Part shown: piece after piece, positions 10,581-21,602 of the stretch
Position numbering within the stretch: position 1 is the first letter of the stretch
How the letters are laid out: every line of letters begins with the position of its first letter
Assembly (NCBI GenBank): GCA_027485235.1
Contig: JAIXRJ010000027.1
Span: forward strand, 1 to 51,696
From: Comamonadaceae bacterium
GTDB lineage: Bacteria; Pseudomonadota; Gammaproteobacteria; Burkholderiales; Burkholderiaceae_C
Length of the DNA: 51,696 nucleotides
Direction: 5' to 3'
Notes under the pieces: model-generated
Seen by the model: only the letters and a program-made list of their open reading frames with translations
What the model was told of the DNA's origin: nothing
The model's database searches: none
Position numbers and translations under genes: made by a program

Positions 10581-11788
10581 GCGGTTTGGGGCGATGGACG
10601 AACGATGGGGCGCTCACGGACAGGCAGGTTCACCAGCGCGGCCAACACGCCCAGCGCAATGGCCAAATACCAAACGATGTCGTAGCTGCCGGTCTTGTCG
10701 TACAAATAGCCGCCCATCCACACGCCCATGAAGGAGCCGATCTGGTGGCCGAAAAAGATGAAACCACTGAGCATGGACAAATGCGCCACCCCAAAAATAT
10801 GCGCTACGGCCGCGTTGGTGGGCGGCACAGTGGACAGCCACAACAAACCCATCACAGCCGAGAAGATGTAGACGCTGGTGGGCGACAGCGGCACCATCAA
10901 AAACAGCGTGATCGCCACCGAGCGTGAGATGTAAATGGTGGCCAAAATGTGCTTTTTCGGAATTTTCGGGCCCATGGTGCCCGCAATGTAGGTGCCCACC
11001 ACGTTGAACAGGCCAATCAGGGCCAGCGCATAACTGGCCACTTGCGGGGCCATGCCTTGGTCTTTCAGGTAGCTGGGCATGTGCACGCCGATGAACACCA
11101 CCTGAAAGCCGCACACAAAATAGCCCGCCATCAGCAGTTGAAAGCTCGGGTACTTGAAGGCTTCTTGCAGCGATTGGAGGATGGTTTGCTCACGTTTGGC
11201 CTGGCCCGGCGTTTGCAAAGCCGGCTCTCTCAGCCCCCAAGCCAGCGGAATGATGAGCACAGTGGCTGCGGCCAAAATCATCAGGGCGTTTTGCCAACCC
11301 GCGTGGCTGATCAGCAGTCCTTCTACCGGCACCATCAAAAACTGACCGAAGCTGCCGGCCGCGGCCGCAATGCCCATGGCCCATGAACGGCGTTCGGCCG
11401 GCACGTTGCGCCCGATCACGCCATAAATCACGGCGTAGGTGGTGCCTGCCTGGGCGGTGCCGATGATCAGGCCCGTGAACAGCGCAAACAGCCACGGCGT
11501 TTGGGCCTGGGCCATGCCCACCAGCCCCAAGCCGTAAAGCACAGCCCCGGCCGTGATGACGCGGAACGCGCCAAACTTGTCGGCCAGCATCCCTGCAAAA
11601 ATACCCATGAAACCCCAGGCCAGGTTTTGGATGGCCATGGCAAAGCCGAACTCTTGGCGGCCCCAGCCTTGGGCCTGGGTGATGGGTTGCAGCCACAGGC
11701 CAAAGCCGTGGCGAATGCCCATGGACAGGGTCACAATGGCCGCGCCGCAAATCAGCACTTGGGTCAAAGAAAGGGGTTTGTGTTGCAT
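10577..11788 (-). CDS. MFS transporter, OFA/monocarboxylate-like
   Basis: This 403-residue protein has about 12 membrane segments with a central basic loop (LREPALQTPGQAKREQTIL) between the two halves. The N-terminus SMGIRHGFGLWLQPITQAQGWGR and the motif ADKFGAFRVI between helices 2 and 3 place it with the MFS group that includes oxalate/formate and monocarboxylate transporters. The solute is not determinable here. ATG 11788 has an AGGGG directly next to it, an unusually tight spacing. It heads the operon with the 39-residue peptide and the methyltransferase, and is divergent from parE with a 122-nt spacer that holds the LexA-like palindrome. Confidence 0.88.
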   Translation of the reverse strand: MQHKPLSLTQVLICGAAIVTLSMGIRHGFGLWLQPITQAQGWGRQEFGFAMAIQNLAWGFMGIFAGMLADKFGAFRVITAGAVLYGLGLVGMAQAQTPWLFALFTGLIIGTAQAGTTYAVIYGVIGRNVPAERRSWAMGIAAAAGSFGQFLMVPVEGLLISHAGWQNALMILAAATVLIIPLAWGLREPALQTPGQAKREQTILQSLQEAFKYPSFQLLMAGYFVCGFQVVFIGVHMPSYLKDQGMAPQVASYALALIGLFNVVGTYIAGTMGPKIPKKHILATIYISRSVAITLFLMVPLSPTSVYIFSAVMGLLWLSTVPPTNAAVAHIFGVAHLSMLSGFIFFGHQIGSFMGVWMGGYLYDKTGSYDIVWYLAIALGVLAALVNLPVRERPIVRPSPQTA

Positions 11789-11857
11789 CCCCTGACTTTA
11801 ACCAATGTGATGCGGCCCTGAGGTCGCTCAGATGCCTGCCTACCCTCATGAAGTTGA

Positions 11858-11879
11858 GTACTGTTTTTGTATCCAGTAC
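11858..11879. promoter_or_regulatory. LexA (SOS)-box-like palindrome upstream of parE
   Basis: GTACTG and CAGTAC flank ten bases, giving TACTG-N10-CAGTA at 11859-11878. This matches the gamma/betaproteobacterial LexA consensus at 16 of 20 positions by my count, including both outer CTG/CAG triads. It is 32 nt upstream of the parE ATG and 70 nt upstream of the divergent MFS start. Binding by LexA is inference. Confidence 0.55.
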
Positions 11880-11896
11880 CCGGCGTGAAATCCCAC

Positions 11897-11902
11897 TACA
11901 AT
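11897..11902 (+). promoter_or_regulatory. -10-like box close to the parE start
   Basis: TACAAT lies 8 nt from the parE ATG and no Shine-Dalgarno is present between them, so a transcript from it would be essentially leaderless. The 17-nt-spaced -35 position falls on the right half of the LexA-like palindrome. Confidence 0.4.
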
Positions 11903-11910
11903 CCGCCACC

Positions 11911-13893
<1,983 letters not shown>

Positions 13894-13903
13894 TGAATTC
13901 CCC

Positions 13904-13966
13904 GTAGGAGCCCACCCTGTGGGCGATAGGCCCTATGGGACTTATCGCCAGCCGGGAGGCTCCAAC
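13904..13966. repeat. REPIN: two inverted REP elements between parE and parC
   Basis: The left REP (13904-13930) begins GTAGGAGCCCACCCTGTGGG and continues CGATAGG. The right REP, read on the minus strand from 13966, begins GTTGGAGCCTCCCGGCTGGC and continues GATAAG. Each has a GT-G head and an internal palindrome, and the pair is inverted, the defining arrangement of a REPIN. It fills most of the 87-nt parE-parC spacer. The single REP at 48245 has the same GTAGGAGC head. REPINs elsewhere are moved by RAYT transposases; none is encoded in this window. Confidence 0.75.
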
Positions 13967-13980
13967 AAAGAAAGACATGG

Positions 13981-16356
13981 ATGACCACTGACCTGTTGAC
14001 CCCCGAACCCGCAGCCGCACCTGAAGGCGATCACCTGGGCGCTTATGCCCAGCGTGCCTATCTGGAATATGCGCTCTCCGTCGTCAAAGGCCGCGCATTG
14101 CCCGATGTGTGCGACGGCCAAAAGCCGGTGCAGCGGCGCATTTTGTATTCGATGGACCGCATGGGTTTGTCCTACAGCGGCCCGAACAACAACACCGCCG
14201 CCAAGCCCGTCAAAAGCGCCCGTGTGGTGGGCGATGTGCTGGGCCGTTACCACCCGCACGGCGACACCGCCGCCTATGACGCCCTGGTGCGCATGGCGCA
14301 AGACTTTTCGCAGCGCTACCCACTGATCGACGGGCAGGGCAACTTTGGCTCGCGCGACGGCGACGGCGCGGCCGCCATGCGCTACACCGAAGCGCGTTTG
14401 TCGCGCATCACCAGTTTGTTGCTGGATGAGATCGACATGGGCACGGTGGACTTCATTCCCAACTACGACGGCTCCACCGAAGAGCCGCGCCAGTTGCCCG
14501 CTCGCTTGCCTTTCAGCTTGCTCAACGGTGCCAGCGGCATTGCCGTGGGCCTGGCCACCGAAATCCCCAGCCACAACCTGCGCGAAGTGGCCGACGCCTG
14601 TGTGGCGCTGATCAAAAACGACAAGCTGAGCGACAGCGAGTTGATGGCCATCATTCCCGGCCCCGACTACCCCGGCGGCGGCCAGATCATCAGCCCCGCC
14701 AGCGACATCGCCGATGCCTACCGCACCGGTCGCGGCAGCCTCAAGGTGCGTGCCCGCTGGAAGATTGAAGAACTCGCCCGGGGCCAGTGGCAACTGGTGG
14801 TGACCGAGTTGCCGCAAGGCGTCAGCTCGCAGCGCGTGCTGGAAGAGATCGAAGAACTCACCAACCCCAAAGTCAAAGCCGGAAAAAAAGCGCTCAGCGC
14901 TGACCAAGTTTTGCTCAAAGCCAGCATGCTGGCCGTGTTGGACGTCGTGCGTGACGAATCCAGCAAAGACGCCGCGGTACGTCTGGTGTTCGAGCCCAAG
15001 ACCAGCCGCATCGAACAGCAAGAACTCATCACCGCCTTGCTGGCGCACACCAGCCTGGAGACGTCGGCCCCGATCAACATGACCTCGGTCGGCATTGACG
15101 GCAAGCCGATTCAAAAGTCCTTGCGCCAGATGCTGGTGGAGTGGATCAGCTTCCGCCAGACCACCATCACCCGCCGCAGCCAGCACCGCTTGAACAAAGT
15201 GCTGGACCGCATCCACATTCTGGAAGGCCGTCAGCTGGTGTTGCTGAACATCGACGAGGTGATCCGCATCATTCGGCACAGCGACGAGCCCAAGCCCGCG
15301 CTGATCGAGGCCTTCCGCTTAAGCGACCGCCAAGCCGAAGACATCCTCGAGATTCGCCTGCGCCAACTGGCCAGGCTCGAAGCCATCAAGATCGAGCAAG
15401 AGCTGAGCGAGCTGCGGGGTGAGCAGGGCAAGCTCGAAGAAATTCTGGGCAGCCCCGCCGCGCTGCGCCGCCTGATGGTCAAGGAAATCGAACAGGACGC
15501 CAAGACCTTTGCCGACCCGCGCCGCACCCTGATCCAGGAAGAGAAAAAAGCCATCGCAGAAGTCAAGGTGGTGGACGAACCTGTGACGGTGGTTGTGTCG
15601 GAAAAGGGCTGGGTGCGCGCCCGCACGGGCCATGGCCACGACGCCACCAGCTTCGCCTTCAAGGCGGGCGATGGCCTGTACGGCGCCTTTGAATGCCGCA
15701 CGGTGGACACGCTGCTGATCTTTGGCACGGCCAAAAATGGGACAGGCCGCATCTACAGCGTGCCCGTGGCCACACTGCCTGGCGCACGTGGCGATGGCCA
15801 GCCGATCACCACACTCATCGACCTGGAAACCGGCACTCAGCCAGCCCACTACTTTGCAGGCCCTGCCCATGCCACGCTGCTGCTCAGCGGCTCGGGCGGC
15901 TACGGCTTCATGGCCTCGGTCGAGAACATGATTTCGCGCAACAAGGCAGGCAAGGCCTTCATCAGCCTGGGCGACGGCGAAACCGTCTGCACCCCCAGCC
16001 ATGTGAGCGGCAGCAGTGCCACGGTGCCGGCCGACAAGTCAGCCATGCCCGCGGCCACCAGCGTGTGCTGCGCCAGCACGGGCGGCCGTGTGTTGACCTT
16101 TGAGATCAGCGAACTCAAGACCATGGAAAAAGGCGGCCGGGGCCTGATGCTCATCGACTTGGAGGCCAAAGACACCTTGGCCGGCGCTGCGGCCTACACC
16201 CGCAGTATCAAGATCGAGGGCATCGGGCGCGGCGGCAAAGAGCGCGAAGAAACGCTGGAAATTCGAAGCTTGAACAACGCCAAACTGGCGCGAGCCAAAA
16301 AAGGCAAAGTGGCCGATCTGGGTTTCAAACCGAACCGCGTGACGCGGGTGGAGTGA
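13981..16356 (+). CDS. parC: DNA topoisomerase IV subunit A
   Basis: ParC is the DNA-cleaving subunit of topoisomerase IV. The 791-residue protein carries the winged-helix region [20 protein letters not shown] and the catalytic Tyr135 in [10 protein letters not shown]. The tower/coiled-coil region follows, and then a C-terminal beta-propeller with degenerate blades (for example [13 protein letters not shown]). At the quinolone-region positions it has Thr96 and Asp100 where E. coli ParC has Ser80 and Glu84, probably lineage variation. The start ATG 13981 has only a weak ribosome site, and an ATG four bases earlier is out of frame. It follows parE with a REPIN in the spacer. Confidence 0.95.
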   Translation: MTTDLLTPEPAAAPEGDHLGAYAQRAYLEYALSVVKGRALPDVCDGQKPVQRRILYSMDRMGLSYSGPNNNTAAKPVKSARVVGDVLGRYHPHGDTAAYDALVRMAQDFSQRYPLIDGQGNFGSRDGDGAAAMRYTEARLSRITSLLLDEIDMGTVDFIPNYDGSTEEPRQLPARLPFSLLNGASGIAVGLATEIPSHNLREVADACVALIKNDKLSDSELMAIIPGPDYPGGGQIISPASDIADAYRTGRGSLKVRARWKIEELARGQWQLVVTELPQGVSSQRVLEEIEELTNPKVKAGKKALSADQVLLKASMLAVLDVVRDESSKDAAVRLVFEPKTSRIEQQELITALLAHTSLETSAPINMTSVGIDGKPIQKSLRQMLVEWISFRQTTITRRSQHRLNKVLDRIHILEGRQLVLLNIDEVIRIIRHSDEPKPALIEAFRLSDRQAEDILEIRLRQLARLEAIKIEQELSELRGEQGKLEEILGSPAALRRLMVKEIEQDAKTFADPRRTLIQEEKKAIAEVKVVDEPVTVVVSEKGWVRARTGHGHDATSFAFKAGDGLYGAFECRTVDTLLIFGTAKNGTGRIYSVPVATLPGARGDGQPITTLIDLETGTQPAHYFAGPAHATLLLSGSGGYGFMASVENMISRNKAGKAFISLGDGETVCTPSHVSGSSATVPADKSAMPAATSVCCASTGGRVLTFEISELKTMEKGGRGLMLIDLEAKDTLAGAAAYTRSIKIEGIGRGGKEREETLEIRSLNNAKLARAKKGKVADLGFKPNRVTRVE

Positions 16357-16361
16357 GTCGC

Positions 16362-16829
16362 ATGGTGCAATTACCTACCCCCCAATTGAATTGTTTTGCC
16401 GACTTGTCGGTGCAAGTGGACAAACCCCAAGAAGTGGGGCAGACCCACCACGGCGTGCGCCGCTTGATCCCCATCTTGGGCGGCCAAGTCCAGGGCGAGG
16501 GTTGGGCGGCCCGTGTCTTGCCCGGTGGTGCTGATTTCCAACTGATCTTGAATGAGCGCATGGCCGAGTTGGATGCCCGCTACATGCTGGAGACCGACGG
16601 CGGCGATTTGATCTTTGTGCAAAACCGTGCCGTGCGCACGGCTGCGCCTGAGGTGATGGCCCAACTGAGGCGCGGCGAACCCGTGCCACCCGAGTTGGTT
16701 TACTTTCGCTGCTCGCCCAGTTTTGAGACGGCTTCCCCCGCATTGCGCTGGATCAGCGAGCGCCTGTTTGTGGGCACAGGCGCTCGCCACCCAGACAAAG
16801 TGGTGATGCGCTTTTTTGAAGTGGCCTGA
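16362..16829 (+). CDS. DUF3237 family protein
   Basis: This 155-residue protein matches DUF3237, a beta-barrel family of unknown function. The family hallmarks are GVRRLIPILGGQVQGEGW, RVLPGGADFQ, LDARYMLETDGGDLIFVQNR, YFRCSPSFETASP and LFVGTGAR. The ATG at 16362 has GGAG eight bases upstream. A GTG at 16353 that overlaps the parC stop (GTGA) would add three residues, and I judge it weaker. The close link to parC suggests co-transcription, but a functional connection to topoisomerase is not implied. It converges on the DUF1993 gene with an 8-nt gap. Confidence 0.88.
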   Translation: MVQLPTPQLNCFADLSVQVDKPQEVGQTHHGVRRLIPILGGQVQGEGWAARVLPGGADFQLILNERMAELDARYMLETDGGDLIFVQNRAVRTAAPEVMAQLRRGEPVPPELVYFRCSPSFETASPALRWISERLFVGTGARHPDKVVMRFFEVA

Positions 16830-16840
16830 GCCCTGGCTCA
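16827..16840. terminator. Palindrome spanning two convergent stop codons
   Basis: tgagccctggctca is a 6-bp stem whose left end is the DUF3237 stop codon and whose right end is the DUF1993 stop codon (minus strand). It may act as a weak bidirectional transcript end. There is no T-run, so intrinsic termination is doubtful. Confidence 0.3.
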
Positions 16841-17353
16841 GCCCTGGGCGCCCATCAAATAATCGACCTTGCCCACTTCCACGCCGTTGTGGCGCAGGAT
16901 GGTGTAAGCCGTGGTGATGTGGAAATACAGATTGGGCAGCATCCAGCCCGTCAGATATTCCTGGCCCTTGAGGCTGCGGGTCTTGCCGGGGCCGGCGGGG
17001 AAAGTGATGTCTTTGTCTTCGGTGCCGTCCATGGCTTGGGCGGGCACGGTGGCCAAGAAGGCCAGGGTTTTCTGGATGCGTTCTTGCAACTGGGCCAGCG
17101 TGGACTCGGTATCTTCAAACTTGGGCGCTTCCATGCCAGACAGTCTCGCTACGCCGTTTTTGACAGCGTCACAGGCGATCAGCACCTGCCTGGTGAAGGG
17201 AAGCATGTCGGGGGCCAGCCGATAGGTGGTGAGTGCCGTGGGATCGATTTTTTTGGCTTCCACAAATTGCTCGGCTTTGGACAAGATGTGGCTCAAATTG
17301 GTGAGCATGCGGGTGCACACGGGCAAGCTGGCGCTGGACATGGAAATGGTCAT
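16838..17353 (-). CDS. DUF1993 family protein
   Basis: This 171-residue protein belongs to DUF1993, a helical-bundle family of unknown function. Recognisable parts are SLPVCTRMLTNLSHILSKAE, LAPDMLPFTRQVLIACDAVK and the C-terminal YLTGWMLPNLYFHITTAYTI with LRHNGVEVGK. The family resembles DinB-like four-helix bundles, but I see no complete metal-binding triad. ATG 17353 has AGGA upstream. It lies 60 nt downstream of the RidA-family gene on the same strand and is probably co-transcribed. Confidence 0.85.
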   Translation of the reverse strand: MTISMSSASLPVCTRMLTNLSHILSKAEQFVEAKKIDPTALTTYRLAPDMLPFTRQVLIACDAVKNGVARLSGMEAPKFEDTESTLAQLQERIQKTLAFLATVPAQAMDGTEDKDITFPAGPGKTRSLKGQEYLTGWMLPNLYFHITTAYTILRHNGVEVGKVDYLMGAQG

Positions 17354-17413
17354 GAAAATTTCCTGATTGAAAGAGGGGGCAGATGCGGTTCGGCCTCGAG
17401 GCATGAGTCTGTG

Positions 17414-17872
17414 TCAGCCGATTTCGGCGATGAGCTCGATCTCGACACAAGCACCCAGCGGGATCTGGGCCACGCCAAAAGCGCTGCGGGCGTGTGCACT
17501 GACTTGTGGGCCAAACACCTGGCCCAGCAGTTCGCTGCAGCCGTTGGTCACCAGGTGCTGCTCGGTGAAGTCGCCGGTCGAGTTGACCAGGCTCATCACT
17601 TTGACGATGCGCTTGATTTTGTTCAGGTCGCCCACAGCGGCGTGCAGTGTGCCCATCAGGTCAATGGCCACGGCGCGAGCGGCTTGTTGGCCTTCAGCGG
17701 TGCCGATGTTCTTGCCCAATTGGCCTGCCCAGACTTGGCCGTCTTTTTTGGCGATGTGGCCGGACAGAAAGACCAGATTGCCGCTTTGGACAAAGGGCAC
17801 ATAGGCCGCAGCGGGCACCGCCACCGGGGGCAGTTCGATGTGCAGGGACTTCAGGGTGTCATAAACGCTCAT
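17414..17872 (-). CDS. RidA/YjgF family protein
   Basis: The 152-residue protein belongs to the RidA (YjgF/YER057c/UK114) superfamily; archetypal members hydrolyse reactive enamine/imine intermediates. It has NLVFLSGHIAKKDGQVWAGQ, AVAIDLMGTLHAAVGDLNKI and a C-terminal GACVEIELIAEIG. The archetypal RidA active-site Arg (in the C-terminal part, before the E of VEIE) is not obvious: FGVAQIPLGACVEIE has no Arg in that position. It may therefore belong to one of the Rid subfamilies without demonstrated deaminase activity. Start ATG 17872. It leads a likely two-gene unit with the DUF1993 gene. Confidence 0.88.
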   Translation of the reverse strand: MSVYDTLKSLHIELPPVAVPAAAYVPFVQSGNLVFLSGHIAKKDGQVWAGQLGKNIGTAEGQQAARAVAIDLMGTLHAAVGDLNKIKRIVKVMSLVNSTGDFTEQHLVTNGCSELLGQVFGPQVSAHARSAFGVAQIPLGACVEIELIAEIG

Positions 17873-18083
17873 GGTGGGCTCGCCTCAGGGTTGAAAACTG
17901 GATCCGATTGTCGCTGAATTGGCGTATGCGCTGACATGTCCCCTGGCAACGCTACCGACTTATCTCTGGCGGCGCAACAGGGCCTGCACGCATGACAAAC
18001 GCAGCTTGGGCATTTACAAAGGCCGAACACGCGCCAGAACATGATTTGGCGCCCCATAACAAGCCTGATCAGGGAGGCTGAAG

Positions 18084-20612
18084 ATGCATGACTTGCGTTG
18101 GGCGCAGGGCTTGGGGCCTGCGCTCTTGGCTTGGTGCGTGGGTGTAGCGCTGCAGTTGCAGCAGCCCTTTTTGTGGTCCGCTGGGGTGTATGGGGCTTTG
18201 GCAGCTTTGGCGCTGTGCGTGCTGGGTCTCACCCGATGGTGGTGTCGCTCCTTCAAACGCGATGGGCGCTGGCGTGAGGTGGCCACTTCTTGGCTGGGTG
18301 TTTCATTGGGCTGGGGCTTGTTGTCTTTTGCCTGCACAGGCGGACATGCCTTGTGGGCCTCACCGGGCCTGGATCCGGCGCTGGAGGGGCAGGATCTGGA
18401 CTTGGTGGGCGTGGTCGAGGCCATGCCACAGCGACAAGACATTGGATGGCGTTTCCGCTTTCGGGTCGAGCAGGCCAGCCTGGCCCATGGGGCGCAATCG
18501 GTGTCGGTGCCCCCGCGCATCCAACTCGGCTGGTACGGGCAAGACGGCGTGACGGACAGCGGCTGGAACGTGTTGGCATTGCCTGAGCCTGTGACAGCAG
18601 GGGAGCGTTGGCGTTTTCGTGTCCGCTTGAAAGCCCCCCACGGGCATTTGAACCCGAGGGGCTTTGACTACGAACTGTGGCTGTGGGAGCAAGGCATTCG
18701 CGCAACGGGCTCGGTCCGAACGGGGGCTTCCCATCCGGCACCCCTGCGTTTGGCGCAAACCTGGGCTCACCCGGTGGAGCAATGGCGTCAAAGTGTGCGT
18801 GATCGCTTGCAGTCGCGTTTGGGGCTGACGGGCTCGATCGGCTTTGCGGGCTCCGGCAGCCCGAACGTGGGGGGCATCGTGGTGGCCTTGGTCACCGGTG
18901 ACCAAGCGGCGATCGACCGCAGCGATTGGGATGTCTTTCGGGCCACCGGGGTGGCGCACCTGATGAGCATTTCAGGCCTGCACGTCACCATGTTCGCTTG
19001 GCTGGCGGCCATGGTCGTGGGCTGGTGCTGGCGCAGAGCGGCGTTGTGGGGGTTTCAAGGGCCCTTGCACTGGCCTGCGCCGCAGGTAGGGGCTTTGGCC
19101 GGCTTGGCCTTGGCGGTTTTGTATGCGGCCTTCAGCGGTTGGGGCTTGCCCGCGCAGCGCACCATCTGGATGCTGAGCGTGGTGGTGGTGTTGCGCTTGT
19201 CGGCCAAGCAGTGGTCTGCCGGCCTGGTGTGTTTGTTGGCCGCCGCCGTGGTTTTGGCGCTGGACCCTTGGGGCGCGTTGCAGCCCGGTTTTTGGCTGAG
19301 TTTTGTGGCGGTGGCGGTGCTGTTGTGGACGGAGCAGCGCCCAGCGCGTCCCACCGAAGCGGCGGCGCTGCCCATCTCGGCAAAGGCCTGGCCGACGGGA
19401 TGGTCCGGGCGCTTGGGGCAGAAAATCTGGGCTTTGTTGCGCGAGCAATCGGTGGTCACGCTGGCGCTGGCCCCCTTGTGCTTGTTGTTTTTTGGGCAGG
19501 TCTCGCTGGTGGGTTTGCTGGCCAATTTGGTGGCCATCCCTTGGGTCAGTTTTGTGGTCACGCCCATGGCTCTGCTGGGGGTGGTGTGGACAGATTGCGC
19601 GCTGGTCGCAGCGTTGGCTTTGCAGCCTTTGACGCTGGCCTTGACATGGTTGGCCAGTTGGCCCGCCGCCAGCTTGAACCTGGCTTTGCCCCCATGGGGC
19701 TTCGCCGCCTTGGCCTTGTTGGCGGCGCTGTTGTGGGTCTCGCGATGGCCGATGTCCTGGAAACTGGCCAGTTTGCCCTTGCTCTGGCCAGCCGTTTTTT
19801 GGGTGGCGCCCCGTCCTGCGGTGGGCGCTTTTGAATTGCTTATCACCGATGTGGGGCAGGGCAACGCCGTTTTGGTGCGCACGGCGCATCACAGCCTGCT
19901 GTACGACGCAGGTCCGCGCTATTCGGTCGAAAGCGATGCGGGGCACCGGGTGCTGCTGCCTTTGTTGGCCCAATCCCTGGAGCGCCTCGATGTGCTGATG
20001 CTCAGCCACCGCGACAGCGACCACACCGGTGGCGCGGCGGCGGTGCTTGCCATGCAGCCACAAGCGCTTTTGTCTTCTTCTCTGGAAGCTGGGCACCCGG
20101 TGTTGGGCATGGCGGCCAGTCAGACGCCTTGCCATCGGGGGCAGTCTTGGGTGTGGGACGGTGTATTTTTTGAGGTGTTGCACCCCAGCTTGGCCCAGAA
20201 CGATGGCAGCAAGCCCCGTTCGCCGAATGCTGTGAGTTGTGTTTTGCGCATCAGCGCGGGCCAGCGGTCGGCCTTGTTGGCGGGGGACATCGAAGCCCCA
20301 CAAGAAAAGGCTTTGGTCCAACAGGGTCTTGCACCGGTGGACCTGTTGTTGGTGCCGCACCACGGCAGCAAGACCTCCTCGTCGGCTGAATTCCTGCAAG
20401 CCTTGCGCCCCAAGCTGGCGTTGGTGCAGGCGGGCTACCGCAACCGGTTTGGCCACCCGGCACCCGCGGTGGTGGCGCGTTATGCGCAGATGAACATCCG
20501 GCTGGTGGGCAGCGTGCAGTGTGGCGCGGCCACCTGGCACAGCGATGCCCCTGAACAAGTGCTGTGCGAGCGCGAACGCGCACGCCGTTACTGGCACCAC
20601 ATGCCGCCTTGA
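18084..20612 (+). CDS. comEC: DNA internalization/competence protein ComEC/Rec2
   Basis: ComEC is the inner-membrane channel that takes up single-stranded DNA during natural transformation. The 842-residue protein has N-terminal membrane helices, a DUF4131-like OB-fold region (about 90-230) and the Competence domain with many helices (about 260-560, including MSISGLHVTMFAWLAAMVVG). A C-terminal metallo-beta-lactamase domain follows, with TDVGQGNAVLVR, the metal motif SHRDSDHTGG and VPHHGSKTSSS. All metal ligands look intact, so a nuclease-type active site is plausible. ATG 18084 is preceded by a strong GGGAGG. A 29-codon upstream frame ends two bases before the ATG. No other competence gene is nearby. 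Confidence 0.95.
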   Translation: MHDLRWAQGLGPALLAWCVGVALQLQQPFLWSAGVYGALAALALCVLGLTRWWCRSFKRDGRWREVATSWLGVSLGWGLLSFACTGGHALWASPGLDPALEGQDLDLVGVVEAMPQRQDIGWRFRFRVEQASLAHGAQSVSVPPRIQLGWYGQDGVTDSGWNVLALPEPVTAGERWRFRVRLKAPHGHLNPRGFDYELWLWEQGIRATGSVRTGASHPAPLRLAQTWAHPVEQWRQSVRDRLQSRLGLTGSIGFAGSGSPNVGGIVVALVTGDQAAIDRSDWDVFRATGVAHLMSISGLHVTMFAWLAAMVVGWCWRRAALWGFQGPLHWPAPQVGALAGLALAVLYAAFSGWGLPAQRTIWMLSVVVVLRLSAKQWSAGLVCLLAAAVVLALDPWGALQPGFWLSFVAVAVLLWTEQRPARPTEAAALPISAKAWPTGWSGRLGQKIWALLREQSVVTLALAPLCLLFFGQVSLVGLLANLVAIPWVSFVVTPMALLGVVWTDCALVAALALQPLTLALTWLASWPAASLNLALPPWGFAALALLAALLWVSRWPMSWKLASLPLLWPAVFWVAPRPAVGAFELLITDVGQGNAVLVRTAHHSLLYDAGPRYSVESDAGHRVLLPLLAQSLERLDVLMLSHRDSDHTGGAAAVLAMQPQALLSSSLEAGHPVLGMAASQTPCHRGQSWVWDGVFFEVLHPSLAQNDGSKPRSPNAVSCVLRISAGQRSALLAGDIEAPQEKALVQQGLAPVDLLLVPHHGSKTSSSAEFLQALRPKLALVQAGYRNRFGHPAPAVVARYAQMNIRLVGSVQCGAATWHSDAPEQVLCERERARRYWHHMPP

Positions 20613-20677
20613 TGCACCGTTTTCCTTGGCGGCGAGTTGTCCCCTCGAATGAAAATCTGTTCCTCGAAGAAATTCAG

Positions 20678-20760
20678 TCATCCCGGGCTTGACCCGGGAT
20701 TCATCTCGCTTGGCTTGAGTTGTCCCAGCCTGAAGGGATCCCGCTTCAAGTCCAGGATGA
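20678..20760. repeat. Inverted palindromic element downstream of comEC
   Basis: The left arm starts TCATCCCGGGCTTGACCCGG (20678) and the right arm, read on the minus strand from 20760, starts TCATCCTGGACTTGAAGCGG. They match at about 20 of 25 positions. The left arm is itself a palindrome (CCCGGGCTTGACCCGGG). It looks like an interspersed palindromic repeat of the type found widely in proteobacterial intergenic regions. It lies in the 208-nt convergent spacer between comEC and xth. Confidence 0.6.
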
Positions 20761-20820
20761 AAAAAAGTCGTTTGCAACAGGAAGGTGCAAAGGGTACGGG
20801 GCGTGTGCTGTGGGTGAGGC

Positions 20821-21588
20821 TCAGTGGCGCAGTGTCAACACCACCGGAGCATGGTCGCTGGGGCGTTCGTTCTTGCGGGGCGCGCGGTCGATCACGCAGG
20901 CTGTGGCCTGTGTCGTGAGCGCCTGGGAAATCAGGATGTGGTCAATCCGCAGGCCGCGGTTGCGTCGGAAGGCGAACTCGCGGTAGTCCCACCAACTGTA
21001 GCTTTTCTCGGGCTGTTCAAACAGGCGGAAACTGTCGATCAGGCCCAAGTCGATCAGGGCTTGCAACTTTTCGCGTTCGGCATCGGTGCAGTGGATGGTG
21101 CCGGCCAGCCCGATCGGGTCCCACATGTCCAGTGCGTCAAAGGTGATGTTGTAGTCGCCTGTCAGGACCAGCTTGGGGTGGCGTGTCATCTCGTCCCTGA
21201 CCCAGTCGCGCAGCGCGTCGAGCCAGCGCATCTTGTAAACGAACTTGTCGCTGTCGGGCGCTTGGCCGTTGGGGAAGTACGCGCCGATCACGCGCAGGTC
21301 GCCGTAGGTCGCCGCAATCACGCGCGACATCTCGTCTTCAAATCCCGGGATGTTTTTGACCACATCCACACCTTCTTTGCGCGAGATCAGCGCTACGCCG
21401 TTGTAGGTTTTCTGACCAAACCACTGGGCTTGGTAACCGGCTTCCATGAAAGCGGTGATCGGAAATTTGTCGTCGGTGAGCTTGAGTTCTTGCAGGGCCA
21501 AGACGTCGGTGGGGTTGGCGGCAAGCCAGTCCAGAACTTGGGGCAAGCGCACCGACAGCGAGTTCACATTCCAGGTGGCGATGTTCAT
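20821..21588 (-). CDS. xth: Exodeoxyribonuclease III (AP endonuclease)
   Basis: ExoIII cleaves at abasic sites and trims 3' ends in base-excision repair. The 255-residue protein begins MNIATWNVNSLSVRLPQVLDW and has the metal-binding Glu in LALQELKL. RVIGAYFPNG, the catalytic Asp/Asn pair in VLTGDYNITF, DHILIS and the terminal PSDHAPV with catalytic His are also present. ATG 21588 is chosen because homology starts there. It is 14 nt downstream of the DUF4337 gene and ends a six-gene minus-strand row that also encodes thyA and folA, linking thymidylate supply with uracil/abasic-site repair. Confidence 0.95.
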   Translation of the reverse strand: MNIATWNVNSLSVRLPQVLDWLAANPTDVLALQELKLTDDKFPITAFMEAGYQAQWFGQKTYNGVALISRKEGVDVVKNIPGFEDEMSRVIAATYGDLRVIGAYFPNGQAPDSDKFVYKMRWLDALRDWVRDEMTRHPKLVLTGDYNITFDALDMWDPIGLAGTIHCTDAEREKLQALIDLGLIDSFRLFEQPEKSYSWWDYREFAFRRNRGLRIDHILISQALTTQATACVIDRAPRKNERPSDHAPVVLTLRH

Positions 21589-21602
21589 GCGGGATGGGTC
21601 TC

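Noticed and set aside
13942..15279. Open frame of 445 codons antisense to parC
   Set aside because: No domain or start context; the sense strand is a complete ParC.
18972..20777. Open frame of about 600 codons antisense to comEC
   Set aside because: Its translation is low-complexity (His, Gln, Arg, Gly) with no family resemblance; it is the usual antisense shadow of a GC-rich gene whose sense strand has clear ComEC motifs.
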